Source: Neonectria sp. B-13 (taxonomy: Eukaryota; Ascomycota; Sordariomycetes; Hypocreales; Nectriaceae). From it: 64,000 bases of DNA. Position 1 is the first letter of the stretch. Each line of letters begins with the position of its first letter. The notes below the pieces were generated by a model. It was not told the DNA's origin. It made no database searches and saw only the letters and a list, made by a program, of their open reading frames with translations. The stretch spans positions 186,001 to 250,000 of the forward strand of contig NOKP01000005.1 in assembly GCA_002682825.1 (NCBI GenBank). Reading direction: 5' to 3'. The translations under genes were made by a program, and so were the position numbers. Positions 34,167 to 45,293 of this stretch are shown here, piece after piece.

Positions 34167-36565
34167 ATGGACGCTCCAGTAATCGCACAATCCTACCCTG
34201 TGCCTCCGTCGAGGACTGACCGGTTCATACCAGTCGAGTCGGTGGAGCCCAGCTTGGTCGACTCTCCGGCGGCGGCGTCCGGCGCGTACTCGGCTGGCCG
34301 GAAACGCAGCACCGCGTCTTCTGAACACTCCGGTCATCGGCCCAAGGGCACCCAGAAGCTTCGAAAGGTGAGCAGGGCTTGCGACTTTTGCAAGTCCAGA
34401 AAGGCAAAGTGCAGCGGTGATCTCCCGTGTGTAAAGTGTGTGGCTAAGGGCCGCTCATGCTCCTTCGATGCCAAGTACACAAGGGGACGACCGCCGACGC
34501 CACCCCAGTCGGATGCTCACTCGCGGCTGTCGTACGACCATGGTGCTCCCTCCCAGGAAGAAGAGCTTGGCTTTGGGACCATACCCGATCCTAGTCGACC
34601 GCGCACGGAGCCGCAAAACGACATTGACCTGTCTCGTCGATATCCGGGTTCCCTGGAGAGTACAGCGCCATCACGTGCATCTCCGGAGCTTGGAATGGCG
34701 GAGATACAAGGTCAAGTCTTTGATCCGACTTCCGGCTTGACCTTTCTGCATCGCGCCTGGAAGCGCCTCTCAGCCCGGAACAGCAAACGCCCGCCTGATG
34801 TTGCGAAGTCGTCGGCAGAGAGCCAGCCGCTCTACATGGCGGGCGACAAGCCGTTGCCCGACATCGACGGAGATGTTCCAATACCCTTGCCGAGTCCAAG
34901 TGATGGTCGGAATCTCCTCGCGCTTTATTTTGATGTCTGTGTCGCAACCTATCGCATCTTTCATCGTCCCACGCTGGAAACCTGGCTTGGCATTATCGAG
35001 AAGAACGTTCAGGAGAAACGACCCATATGGCACGATGTTGGCCGCGCAAAAGCTGCCATTGTTCTTGTCGCGCTTGCAGTGGCCACTCTGCACCAAGAAA
35101 AGTCCACAGGCTCCTTGACTGCCGATGACGAAGCTCAAGGTCCCCTAGCAAGCGATGTACTCTTTGCCATCTCAACTCGCCTGGCTGACGAAGAGACGGG
35201 GTACCCAAAGTTGGAGTCAGTACAGGCGAGAATAGTCCACGTTCTCTATCTGCTCACAACCTCGCGTTTCAACCGCAGCTGGTACGTCTTTGGGAACGCG
35301 CTTCAGCTTATTTCAGCCCTCGGACTACATCGCCGCGCCAACAAGAGACGCCGGGTTTCTCGCACTGATTACATCCACGCCCAATGCTGCATCCGCACCT
35401 TCTGGACAGCCTACGTCCTCGATAACTACTTGGGCGTCGTCTTTGGGCGGCCACGACACTTTCACGATGACGATATTGACCAAGAGTTTCCTGATCGAGT
35501 AAATGATGATGATATGACTGTCTTGGGGCCCGGCGATGAGAACCCCGAGGATTGCCATGTTGATGCGTTAATATTCCACGCCAGGTGAACAATTTCCTAC
35601 TATTCTAATATCCCGGATAAGATCTACATGCTGATTTCAGAAACCTTTACTAGAATCGCTGAAATCATCGGTTCCATCTCGCGAGAAGTCTATACACTTC
35701 GGGACATCACCAACCAAGAGCGCGTAGCTGCGGCGCATAAGTTGAACCAGCGTATCCATAACTGGCACGCAAGTCTACCCTTGCACCTCGGATCAATACG
35801 CCCATCAATGCTCATCACCAGCTATCGAAGACAAGCCACCGTTCTCAAGCTGGCTCACTCGCATGCGATTATGCATGCCAACCGGCTGTTTCTCCTGGGC
35901 ACATCCACGGCAACGTACGAAACCCAGATATCAGAGTGTATGGGAGCGGCAAAGGCCGTTTTAGAAACGGTCGACTACATGGCTCAGGAGGGTCCGATCT
36001 TCCATGCCTTCTGGTGGACGCATTACGTGGCGTTCTGCGCACTCATTGTCACCCACGTCTGGGAAATTCAACAGCGACGGGCCGGTCGGCAGATCGGGAA
36101 GCAGAATAGGGCGAAGCTCATAGAGCTGGCTGAAAAATGCCAGAGTCATCTCGCTCGTGCCACTGCGTCGAACTCGCCCAGTCGGAGGTACGCTGTGATC
36201 CTGGAAGAGTTTCGAACCGCAGCTAGGAATCCGTGCACAAGTCTGTCAGCTATTACGGTAGATCCTGATCTCCAGGGGCCGGCGCAGACGCTTGGCCAAC
36301 CCAATGGGCTAGATAATCCAGTCAGGGTAGGTGCAGATGGTCCTGGACCCGGACATATTTCGCAGGTGTACCAGGATCCTGATACTACGCTTGTATATGA
36401 TCCTCGTCTGCTTGACGAGTGGCAGACTGCGGATTGGCTGGACCTCGACTCTTCGGTAAGTGAAGACCTCATATTGTTATTGTTTTGAAGACGCTAATGG
36501 TTTTCTAGGCGTTTTGGCCCCATGTGGAAATCGATGAGACCATGATTTGGTCAACCATAGCCTAG
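34167..36565 (+). CDS. Zn2Cys6 transcription factor with fungal_trans domain
   Basis: Exons 34167-35584, 35654-36455 and 36509-36565 give 758 residues. The knot is at about 72-98: ACDFCKSRKAKC...PCVKCVAKGRSC (C-x2-C-x6-C...C-x2-C-x6-C), preceded by basic KLRKVSR. The middle-homology domain starts near residue 245 (LLALYFDVCVATYRIFHRPTLETWL) and contains NRSWYVFGNALQLISALGLHRR. At the first junction the nearer AG (35640) breaks frame, whereas the AG at 35653 restores FHARIAEIIGSISREVYT, so the latter was used. The terminal exon is only 19 codons. Targets unknown; its neighbour downstream on the opposite strand is the dead aldo/keto reductase. Confidence 0.87.
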
Positions 36566-36639
36566 ACGAAGCATTGCTGGGATTGGAGTTTCAATCACCA
36601 CCAAGCGTTAATTCTACATGTAAATGTTTCTTTACCAAA

Positions 36640-37660
36640 CTATTCCGGTCTCTCGGGGCCCGGTTCTCGCACTGTTCGCTTCGCCTCCTCCTCGCCGAGT
36701 TCTTGAAAGATGTCAACGCCCCAACGTGTCTGCCAGTGGTATCGTTTGTTCCGTTCCAGAGAGTTGAGCTGATTAAATTCGTCCTGCGGTAGCTTCTTGA
36801 CCTGGATGTTGGACTAAATCCTACTCGGAATCACGCTCTTGGCAAGAACAATAGTTCCGCGTTGAACACCCCATGAGCACAAGACCTGCCCATTGTCTAG
36901 GCTCAGCTTCTTGCCCAGTTCCGCAATGGGCGGGTCATCGACTGTCCTGGCTTCTCCGGTCTGATTGTTGCCCAGCGGTGAATACGCCGTTAGTTGGATT
37001 CCTTTCGTCTTGCAGTATTCAACCAGATCAGATTGCTGCAGATACGGGTGCGCCTCAACCTGATTCACGGCTGGGACAACCTTGGTCTTGCTGATGAGGT
37101 TGTTGAGACGGTTCTTGGTGAAGTTGAAGACACCAATAGCTCGAACTTTGCCGGTTTGAAGGAACTTCACCATAGCGTTGAACGTAGTCGCAGGGTCAAT
37201 GTCTATAAGTTCGAAGACACCATTTGAGTCAATTGAGAACCAGTTGTCGCCACACTTGAAGGCACTAATATTATCTTCGTTAACTGGGGTGTTCAAGATC
37301 AGTACCTCCGATGCCGAGACTTACACAGGCTAATGCATCAAGAACAAGTCAAGATAGTCAGTCCCCAGATCCTTCAACGTCTTGCCCAGACCTTTCTCGA
37401 CACCCTCGAGCGCGTGCTTAGTGTTCCACAGCTTTCCCGTGATGAAGATATTAGTTCTCTCGACGTCGCTCTTGCAGATGCCCTCGCCCACCTTGGCTTC
37501 GTTGCGATATATCGCAGCGCAATCATTGTGTCGATATCCGCTGTTGAGGTGAGAGTAAGTTGCTGGCTTCAGTCGTCTTGAATGCAGCTTCAAAGATGAT
37601 CAACGCACCCATAGATCAAATCCCTTTACAGATTTTAGCAGCCGCTTCTTCGGAAGTCCA
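36640..37660 (-). pseudogene. Aldo/keto reductase pseudogene with two nonsense codons
   Basis: Reading from about 37660 down, blocks of an AKR of the glycerol-dehydrogenase/galacturonate-reductase type appear in order: GYRHNDCAAIYRNEAKVGEGI (usual GYRHIDCA, so one core Asp-helix residue changed), DYLDLFLMH, NWFSIDSNGVFELIDIDPATTFNAM, VRAIGVFNFTKNRL, VNQVEAHPYLQQ, LTAYSPLGNNQTG, then GTIVLAKSVIPSRI. A TAG replaces the Trp of LMHWPV at about 37330, and another TAG at 36814-36816 replaces the usual Lys in RI-K-SNIQV. The frame continues intact beyond it for about 57 codons (SNIQVKKLPQDEF ... DIFQELGEEEAKR) to a TAG at 36640-36642. The N-terminal exon with the strand-1 motif is not recognisable. 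Expression as a full enzyme is very unlikely. Confidence 0.85.
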
Positions 37661-37861
37661 TTGAAAGCAAAGCGACGGCGGATTTGGCGGAAGGCGGACG
37701 TGCCTCTTGCTTGTGGCGGATTAATATCCGTCACTCCTTAGTCTGTCACACTCAGTCACGACGCTCCTAGAATTATGGCCCATGGATCATTCACTTCATT
37801 TCAAGTCGAAAGAAAAGGGAAGTTCAGGCCCAAATAAAATCCCGAATACCTCACAGTAGCG

Positions 37862-40789
37862 CTAATTGACTTCACTGGTCGGCTTCATCTTCGCTTTCAA
37901 TCTCCTCCAAGCTCCTGGCTTCTTCTCCTTATCGGCTTTTTCCAAAGCCGTCTTTGCAGGCTCGGTTTTGTTTTTGTCACCATCAGTCGGCCTATAGCCG
38001 TGTTCCTCCAACATGGCTAGTACCTTGGTGAACCAGTCTTTCTCCTTGGTAGTCGTCCCAAGTACATGCTCAACCACGTTCCACATTGGCTTTCCAAACG
38101 CTGTTTCATACCGAGTCTCGCTGATCTCAAGGATGAAGCGGATTATTTCCAATCTCTTGTTGTAGCTATTGTATAGCAGGTGGAGCCCAGTATGAAGGGG
38201 CCCAACATACTCAATGAACGACTCCAGGTTTTGAAAAATAGCTTGCTCCAAGATAGATACTCTCCCCTGTTTAGGAACAAGAAGTGTCTTGTCGCTTGTC
38301 ACCTTCTGCTTCACGTAATCTACCAGCCCCTCCCGTGCAGCCATGCCGACAAAAGATAGTTCAATATCGGCCGCGCCATTCGGTAACTGATGGTTAAGCC
38401 AGCTTACTGTCGAGAACATCTCAAGATTATGCTCCGTCGAGTTCGCGATAAAGCCGCTATCATAACCTTCATGGTGTGTCAATGTCATGAATCTTTCGCA
38501 AGCCATCTTGTTCATCTCGTCCAAGACCCTGGTGACTCGGTCCTTCCGGGGTCTATTTGATTGGCACGCAGGGGATGCATATGCATTGTATGCATAGTAG
38601 AAGAAAGCAGAATAGGGGACAAAGGAAGGGTTGAGAAGATCACGGGTGGGTTGAGCCATTTGAAAATTATCCTTCACTGGCATATGCAGTATCAATGCCT
38701 CCATTAAGCTCAGATTGCTTTCAAAATCTTCGGGTGCCTTGCTGCAAATCTCAGCCCATATCGTCTTCTCTCGCATCCATTCCACAGCGGAACGATGCAA
38801 GAACCGGATCTCATCGTACCTCAACTCGCAGATACCGCGAGTGTGACCTTCAAGGACCCTCTTCATCACCTTGGGGATGCCCTGGCGTGCTTTCGGATTC
38901 TTGATTACGTCAGGAGTTGAGGCGCCTTCTGTTGCCAGCCAGCAGACCTCGACATGCAGCCCTTCAAGTGATGTCTGGCATAGCTGAAAGATTTTGGAGG
39001 CAGTAGCAAGTCTCTTTGGCGGAATAGAGCGCCAGATAGATGTGTACAGCCCAATGATGTCGCTCGGGATCTCGGCAAGTTTCTCATGGAGATGGGGCAA
39101 CGATGGCGTGTCGACAATAATCGACAGGAGAGACTTGACAACGAGACTGACCCAAAGAAACACCCCATCGGCCTTGTCGGTAATTTCTTTGAGAAGTGAG
39201 ACAGCCTCGTCGTCAAGGACATCTCGCAGATCCTGAAATGCAGGGCTTTTCTCAAACTCGGCCTCGACGAAGTGCTCAATATCCCGCCTTGTCAGACTCT
39301 GCATCGTGAGCGAAGGGCTCTTTCTGAACGCGTCCGAAAAAGCATTCCAAGGCCGGCTTGAGACGCAGACTTTGACGTGATGCCGCCTGATGATGTCGTT
39401 GATCCAGTTGAGAAGAGTACCTGGTGACTTCTCCGCTTCGCTAAACTCGTCAAGCCCATCGATGAAGATAGCAAGGGAAAACTCCTTTCCATGGCAAGAG
39501 CAGAGGATATCAAACGACTCTTTTAGCTCTCGCCACGTCCAGTCTGGCGGAAAGATGTCGCTGTCCAGGAGGCTGAATAGCGCCCATCGCCTCGGGGCGA
39601 CGACAGGAATGAGGTCTGGTCTCTCCCGCAAGCATTGATGAAGAAGTGTTCGGATGAGACCTTCTTGGGATTTTTCCATTTCAGAACCTAGGTTCCAGAA
39701 AAAGAACCCAGCTAGCATGAGCGGCAAGTCTCCGGCGTAGTCTTGGAGATGGTCCTCAAGTTGTGGATTCTCAAAGATGTACTTCATGAGAGTGGATTTC
39801 CCAGAACCCGGTTTTCCATTAATCCAGTAAACAGAGTCGTCCTTGGCATGGAGCCACTTGGGGAAACTTGGCCACCCTAGCATTTGTCCGTCCGCATCTG
39901 ATTGCCCATCCTGGAAGATCCAGTTGAATGTGCTTTTGTATGCTTCAGGAATGCTTTCCTGCCGTGCGTCCATTTCGTGAAAGGACAGACTGCTGAGAAT
40001 CTTTATGCTTATCGGCAAATCGTCATCGTTGGCCTTCGCAGTCTTGGAGTACTCAAAAATACCACTACCTTGAACCGCGGCCCATGACTTCCAATCGATG
40101 CCCCAGATAATTCTTACGAGTTCAGCATTCTTCCGATACAGATGGCTGTGGTCATAGCGGACCGTCATCTCCACGAGTTCCTTGGCGAAGACACGAGCTG
40201 TGTCGTCACGGCGGTCGAGTTTCTGGGAAATCTCGTCAAGACGGCCATTTAGGTCACCATGCCTCTGGCCGTCTTGCCTTGTCTCCTCCCTGGTGATTAT
40301 TTAGATGCTGAATGTATTGGGTTTTGATGAGGTTTTGTACCAAACGGAGACGAGCGAGGTAAAAATTATCTGAGACCGAATGTCGAGCAAGTCTTCCTTC
40401 AATGCCTCAATCTCACTCTTTTTCCAGACAGCTTTCAGGGCAGAAGCAAAGCTGTTTGCGGCGGTGCTGATTTTGCTGGTTCCGTGCTTACCCGCCTGCA
40501 AATCGTTGATAGCAGTCTGCAGCTTGTCGCTCGCTTCGATGCATCGCGCCGATAGACTCAGCAAGGTGGACTCTGATGCGGACGGTACATGCGACGCGTC
40601 CTTGACTTGGCTCTGGACCTGTTTGCTGAGTGCTGACAAGTCATCGGACAGAGTCGCGAGCTCTACATCGCGGGCGGTATGGCCTGACGCACTCTTATAG
40701 ATCTCGTAGCTGTCGGAGAGGAGCCGCGCGCTAAAGTCGATGAGACCGATGACGGCGGCGCCGACCTGGAACGCGTTGACGGGATCCAT
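37862..40789 (-). CDS. NACHT-type STAND NTPase with fungal N-terminal helical domain
   Basis: Exons 40789-40341 and 40289-37862 (intron 40290-40340) give 958 residues. The N-domain (MDPVNAFQVGAAVIGLIDFSARLLSDSYEIYK, to about residue 145) is the helical module common at the start of fungal NLR-like proteins. The P-loop NGKPGSGKSTLM lies at about 307-318 and Walker B LAIFIDGLDEF at about 430; SSRPWNAF is the sensor-1 region. The C-terminal 450 residues are helical, without clear WD40, ankyrin or TPR repeats, and the tail is Lys-rich. Fungal NACHT proteins act as allorecognition or stress switches, oligomerising on ligand binding; ligand and effector are unknown. It starts immediately upstream of the agmatine deiminase 3' end, convergent spacing about 280 bases. 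Confidence 0.87.
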
Positions 40790-41068
40790 TCTTGACCCAG
40801 TAGTTGTTGAAGATGAGTTGGAGAGGAAAGATGAGAGAAAAAGAACCGAGGAGGCAACCAGCTGATCCTCAATAACCAATTAGGTTCGAATTTCAAATCA
40901 GGCTGCGCCTCGAGTGAGGCAGACATATGCGCCGTGACTTGGGTTGAGTCTGATGGTGTAGGGTAGGCTCATTACTGTTGGGTTACCACTAACGTAACAA
41001 TGAGTTGCGATTCTTAGCCATTATATACAAATAAGGTTGAAGATGAGATTCATAATAGTTTTAGCTCC

Positions 41069-42235
41069 TTATGCTACTACCTGTTGTGTCGCACAGTGAA
41101 TCCCACCGCCCATTTTTGGCAGCGTGTTGATATCCACCTGAACAATTTGTCGATCAGGAAAATGCTCACGGAATAGTTCAACCGCCTGATCATCTGCCTC
41201 CCCAACATTGAACCGAGGCACAATCACCCCCCCGTTGACCACGAGATAGTTGGTGTAGGAGGCGATAGTGTAACCAAAATGGACTTCTGGGATTTTCGCC
41301 AAATCAGGTTCCATAACTTCCACAATGTGAAGCCGTCTTCCCTGGCTGTCTGTTTCCTGGTCGAGAACGTCTCTCGCTTCTCGGTAAGCGTTGACCACAG
41401 AGTTGTGGGCATTGGCTGGCGGCTTCCCGAGCAAGACAGTCCCAGGAGTGAGGAACCGCGCCAAAGCATCGATATGATAGTCCGTTAGGTCGTAGTCTCT
41501 GACTCCCGGAAGCCATATTGTTTTCTTGACTCCCAAAGTGAGATTGAAGTGGTCTTCGAGCTGTTGTTTGCTCAGTCCTGGGTTTCGGTTGGTGTTGATG
41601 ATTGAACTTTCAGTAGCCAACAATGTCCCTTCGCCGTCCACCTCAATCGCACCTCCTTCGGCCTGAAATGGTGCAACGAAGAGGGGGTTACTCGTTGCTG
41701 AGGCAATGTGCTTTGCAACATTCTCGTCGCCGTCTCGGGGGAGTTTTCCGCCCCAGTAGTTGAAATTCATGCTCAGCGCCGTAGTTTTTCCATTGTCCAT
41801 GTTCTTGACGAATATTGGCCCACTGTCGCGAACCCATAGATGACATGCCTCGAGGCCAACAACCGTAACCTTTTGGGAGACAGTATCTTGTGCTAGCCTC
41901 ACATGTTCAGGCCGCGTGTACATTGTGACTGGCTCGAACTGGGCTATTGCGTTTGCGATGGCTGAGACTTCCAAGCGTGCTGAGGACAAGGCGTCATTCT
42001 CTGGTAAGGAAGTCGGGTCTGGCCATACGGTGATTGTCTGGACATGTGGTTCCCACTCTGCTGGCATGGAATAGAGAGATTTTGGCCGTTGAACATTTGG
42101 CAAGGTTTGGTAAGACGAGCTGTAGAATCGTGGCGTTGACGTCGAAAAGGAGCTTGAGCAAGCAGTAGAAGAGCGGAATGACAGTCTCGCAGTCGATTGG
42201 CATGCACTGCTTGCAAGGAGGCGGCGAAAAACCAT
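41069..42235 (-). CDS. Agmatine deiminase / peptidyl-arginine-deiminase-fold enzyme
   Basis: Single exon, 388 residues from MVFRRLLASS; an earlier Met (42265) is possible. Hydrolyses agmatine to N-carbamoylputrescine and ammonia in the polyamine/arginine route. Motifs: MPAEWEPHVQTITVWP near residue 57, LWVRDSGPIFV (substrate Asp/Arg) near 130, FQAEGGAIEVDGEGT, DYHIDALARFL (His-Asp pair), and the nucleophile loop MGGGIHCATQQ with the catalytic Cys at the extreme C-terminus. The first 45 residues are Ser/Arg-rich with few acids, resembling a mitochondrial presequence. Agmatine deiminases of bacteria and plants lack it, so targeting is worth noting. Amidase gene lies 0.9 kb upstream, same strand. 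Confidence 0.88.
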   Translation of the reverse strand: MVFRRLLASSACQSTARLSFRSSTACSSSFSTSTPRFYSSSYQTLPNVQRPKSLYSMPAEWEPHVQTITVWPDPTSLPENDALSSARLEVSAIANAIAQFEPVTMYTRPEHVRLAQDTVSQKVTVVGLEACHLWVRDSGPIFVKNMDNGKTTALSMNFNYWGGKLPRDGDENVAKHIASATSNPLFVAPFQAEGGAIEVDGEGTLLATESSIINTNRNPGLSKQQLEDHFNLTLGVKKTIWLPGVRDYDLTDYHIDALARFLTPGTVLLGKPPANAHNSVVNAYREARDVLDQETDSQGRRLHIVEVMEPDLAKIPEVHFGYTIASYTNYLVVNGGVIVPRFNVGEADDQAVELFREHFPDRQIVQVDINTLPKMGGGIHCATQQVVA

Positions 42236-43113
42236 GGCTGAGGATGAATAAAAGTATTGTAACACTAATAAAATTTGGCCAAAGCCAATTTATGCCGACC
42301 GTACAGCGGCTTGTGGCGGGATATGGGAAGATGTTGATTAAGAAAGTTCAATTTGGAGCTAAGAGTGAGATGAGCGGCTTTTACCTCGTATAGCTGATGC
42401 CTCAGGCTTGCCGTGTGCCAAGACAACAACCAGGTTCACTATATCTATTTAGCGATTGAGTTTGAGGCGTAGCATCAGCTGTTTCCGACCTTCAACACTA
42501 ATTTGCGGTGCAGTGGTCACGAACAAGACAAAGCAAGCCCTCCAACCGTGTCAACAGAAAGGCTGCAGTACTTGCAAGCTAAGCCTTATTATATTACTAG
42601 GTATAGTGTGTTAGAGTATTTTAACATCTGGTTTTTAATGCTAGCAAGGGCGGTTAAGGGACTGAGACTGCCACTTATTGGCACATCATCTCTTTCTTCT
42701 TCATGAATTTTACTACTTGTTTGGGCTGTGCTTTTACTGTCTTACTCATTACTGTGATATCAGCTGCTGCCACAGTCAATTTTGACATTCATGACTATCT
42801 TTGACTACTGCTGAATTCTCCTTCTTCTGATCATAATTGGGGTCTTGAAGTTATCTCCTTACCCTCTCTTGGGCCTCCGCAATCGCCGTTTCTTTCTTCT
42901 CAATCCGACTGTGCTAAGACAGCATTTTCCTGGGTGGTGTCTTTACACTGAAGTGTGCATCCCGCAAACAAAATAGATAGAGACTAAAGCTATTAGGTTA
43001 TAAAGGGAGGCTATCTGGGTCCGTCTTTTTAGCGTCTAATCTCTGTGCTCAATGGTCTTTTGCTCAATGGTTTCCTTTAAGCCGATTACTGCATAAACAA
43101 CCTATCTTAAGGT
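42236..43113. other. AT-rich intergenic stretch
   Basis: Contains AT-rich, low-complexity DNA at 42560-43100 with many short T-runs and no usable frame. It may be decayed element sequence, but no terminal repeats are visible. Confidence 0.4.
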
Positions 43114-44764
43114 CTATTTAATTCCTCCCTGGAATAGAACGCTAATGCTCCTACCCGCTCTAAGAACCTCAATATCGGTGTAACGACCTCCCACCACGCT
43201 GAGACCTATTGGAAGTTTGTTTTTGCCTGAGAATCCAGGGATATGAAGGGTTGGAGAGTGTAGAATGGTCCACATAGCGTTGAACACCTGTGTTATTTAA
43301 TGGGATGTCAGCTTCTCAAGCGTGCAAGTGTTAAGTTGACAGGTTGTGTGATAGGGTACATGACTTACTGCGCTGCCCGTGTCCCCAAGTCCTTCCGGCG
43401 CCTCGTCAGTCACGCTGGGTGTGATGATAGCATCATAATGTCGAGCGATCTGGTCCCATTTCTTGCGAAGCTCGGCCACGTTGTCATACGCGTCAAGCAA
43501 TTCCCTACAGCTAGGGCTGTTCTTTTCTTCTACAAAGGCTCTTAAAGCCGGGTGTAGCGTATCCGCAGACTGGACATACTCTGTCCAGATAGATCAGCCT
43601 ATGTGGAGAGCAGGGAAGGGGACAGAGGTATCGTGGTTAGGACTCAACCTGTGTGCGCATCATTGTGCCAAGGTGCTTACTAGAGAGAAAGGCTGATCGA
43701 GCTTCACCAGCGGCCACAATCTCCCGCCAACGGTGGCATCGTGCAAACTCCTCGGGAAGCTCGGCATCTTCCAGCACCGCCCCTGCCTCGCGTAAAAGCA
43801 AACGAGACTTATCCCATGCTGCCTGTGTACCTGGGCCTGCCTGATCCCAAACGTGCGTTTTAATTAAGGCAATCTTAGCTCCCCTAATTTCGAAGCCCTT
43901 TAGTAGAGGTTTAGTGTCCAAGTTGAGTCGGAATACTCTGGCCAGAAGGTCTAGATCGTCAACTGTGTTAGAGAAGAAACCGACCGTGTCGCAAGTGATG
44001 GAATATCGACCGACACCTTCAGTCGACACGAGTCCCCATGTCGGCTCCATTCATCAGCTAAATCAGTTTCCCTTTGTACAATTCTCGGAGCTGACATGCA
44101 CCATACCTTGAAGGCATAGACGCCGTTATAGGATCCAGGGCGCACAATGCTTCCCCCGGTCTGCGTCCCGACGGCGACTGGCACCTGGAAGTCTGCCACT
44201 GCCGCAGCAGAGCCTGATGACGATCCGCCCGGCGAATAACGCGGGTTGTGTGCATTCGTACATGGCGTGCCTACTGTGGTAGCTGCAAACTCAGTCGTGG
44301 CAGTCTTGCCGAGGATGAGTGCACCAGCAGCGCGGAGAACGGCGACAGCTGCGGAGTCCACTGGAGAGTTCCCATCGTCTTTATGGATGGCAGAGTTGTA
44401 TCTTGTTGGCATATCTATATTTGACGGGGTCCAAATTCAGCACAAGTTTATGAAGACAGTAGTGGAAATTACCCTTTGTAAGTAAGATATCCTTGATTCC
44501 GACGGCGACACCATGAAGCGGCCCCCTCATGTCCAAAGGAACACGGTCGAGCGCTTTGGCCTGAGAAATGATGGCATCTTTGTCAAAGTGAACCCAGGCG
44601 TGCACATCATCATCTCTCTCGTCAAATCGCTGAATAAGGGCACGAGAATATTGTTCGGTGGTGACGTCGCCTCTTCTAATCAACTCGTGGATTTGAGTCG
44701 CAGAGAGTCTGTTCAGCTTGGCAGTGCCAGTGTCGCCAACCTGTCTATTCACTTCTGAAGGCAT
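43114..44764 (-). CDS. Amidase-signature hydrolase
   Basis: Exons 44764-44473, 44414-44107, 44044-43681, 43580-43369 and 43287-43114 give 449 residues. The Ser-cisSer-Lys triad is intact: Lys in GVAVGIKDI (about residue 93), cis-Ser and flanking loop SPGGSSSGSAAAVAD (about 150-164), nucleophile Ser in GTQTGGSIVRPGSYNGVYAFK. AS-family amidases hydrolyse linear amides in the cytosol; substrate cannot be read here. The protein is on the short side for the family (usual 480-560) because the middle of the C-terminal lobe is compact, but the end (LPIGLSVVGGRY.D...) is canonical. Shares strand with agmatine deiminase; a joint role in amide-nitrogen use is speculative. Confidence 0.87.
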
Positions 44765-45293
44765 GATGACGAGAGCTTGACTGTATGGGCCGTGTGGTGC
44801 ACGAGAGAGAACTCACGAGGCTTGAATCAATATGGGTCGCTGCTATTAAGTATGCTGGCTGGACTGGACTGGGAAACTGGGATCAGGCAATGAGGGGCAA
44901 GTATCCGTAAAGCCATCGGAGTCCAGCTCAGGACTCCGCGGTCGGACTTGACAATTTCTCCACTAATAAGCCATCACTATGCTACATTAGGGGGTTTAAG
45001 CCGACGACGCGATCACCAAACACCTCGGCCGTGCTTTTGTTGTTATTGAAGCATATTTATTTACTAGATGTTTCCCTTGTAGTGATTTAGGAGTTTGTCG
45101 GCAATGACATCATTGTGCTGTCCTTTGCATATTCTCCCTCTTCTTCAAGTATTGTATGTACCATTGAAAGGCTTTTATGAGTCCATGGTTCATTTTTATA
45201 AAGTGGGGGATCATGTCAACAACGAGGTAGTACTTGAAGGGAAATCAGATGTTCAAACATGGATGATCCGCCTGAGCATATTACACGTTTTAG
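44765..45293. other. Intergenic region
   Basis: Promoter of the amidase gene and 3' flank of the Zn2Cys6 gene. No gene seen. Confidence 0.5.

Noticed and set aside
42560..43100. AT-rich stretch as a transposon
   Set aside because: No terminal repeats, target duplication or transposase-like frame could be found.
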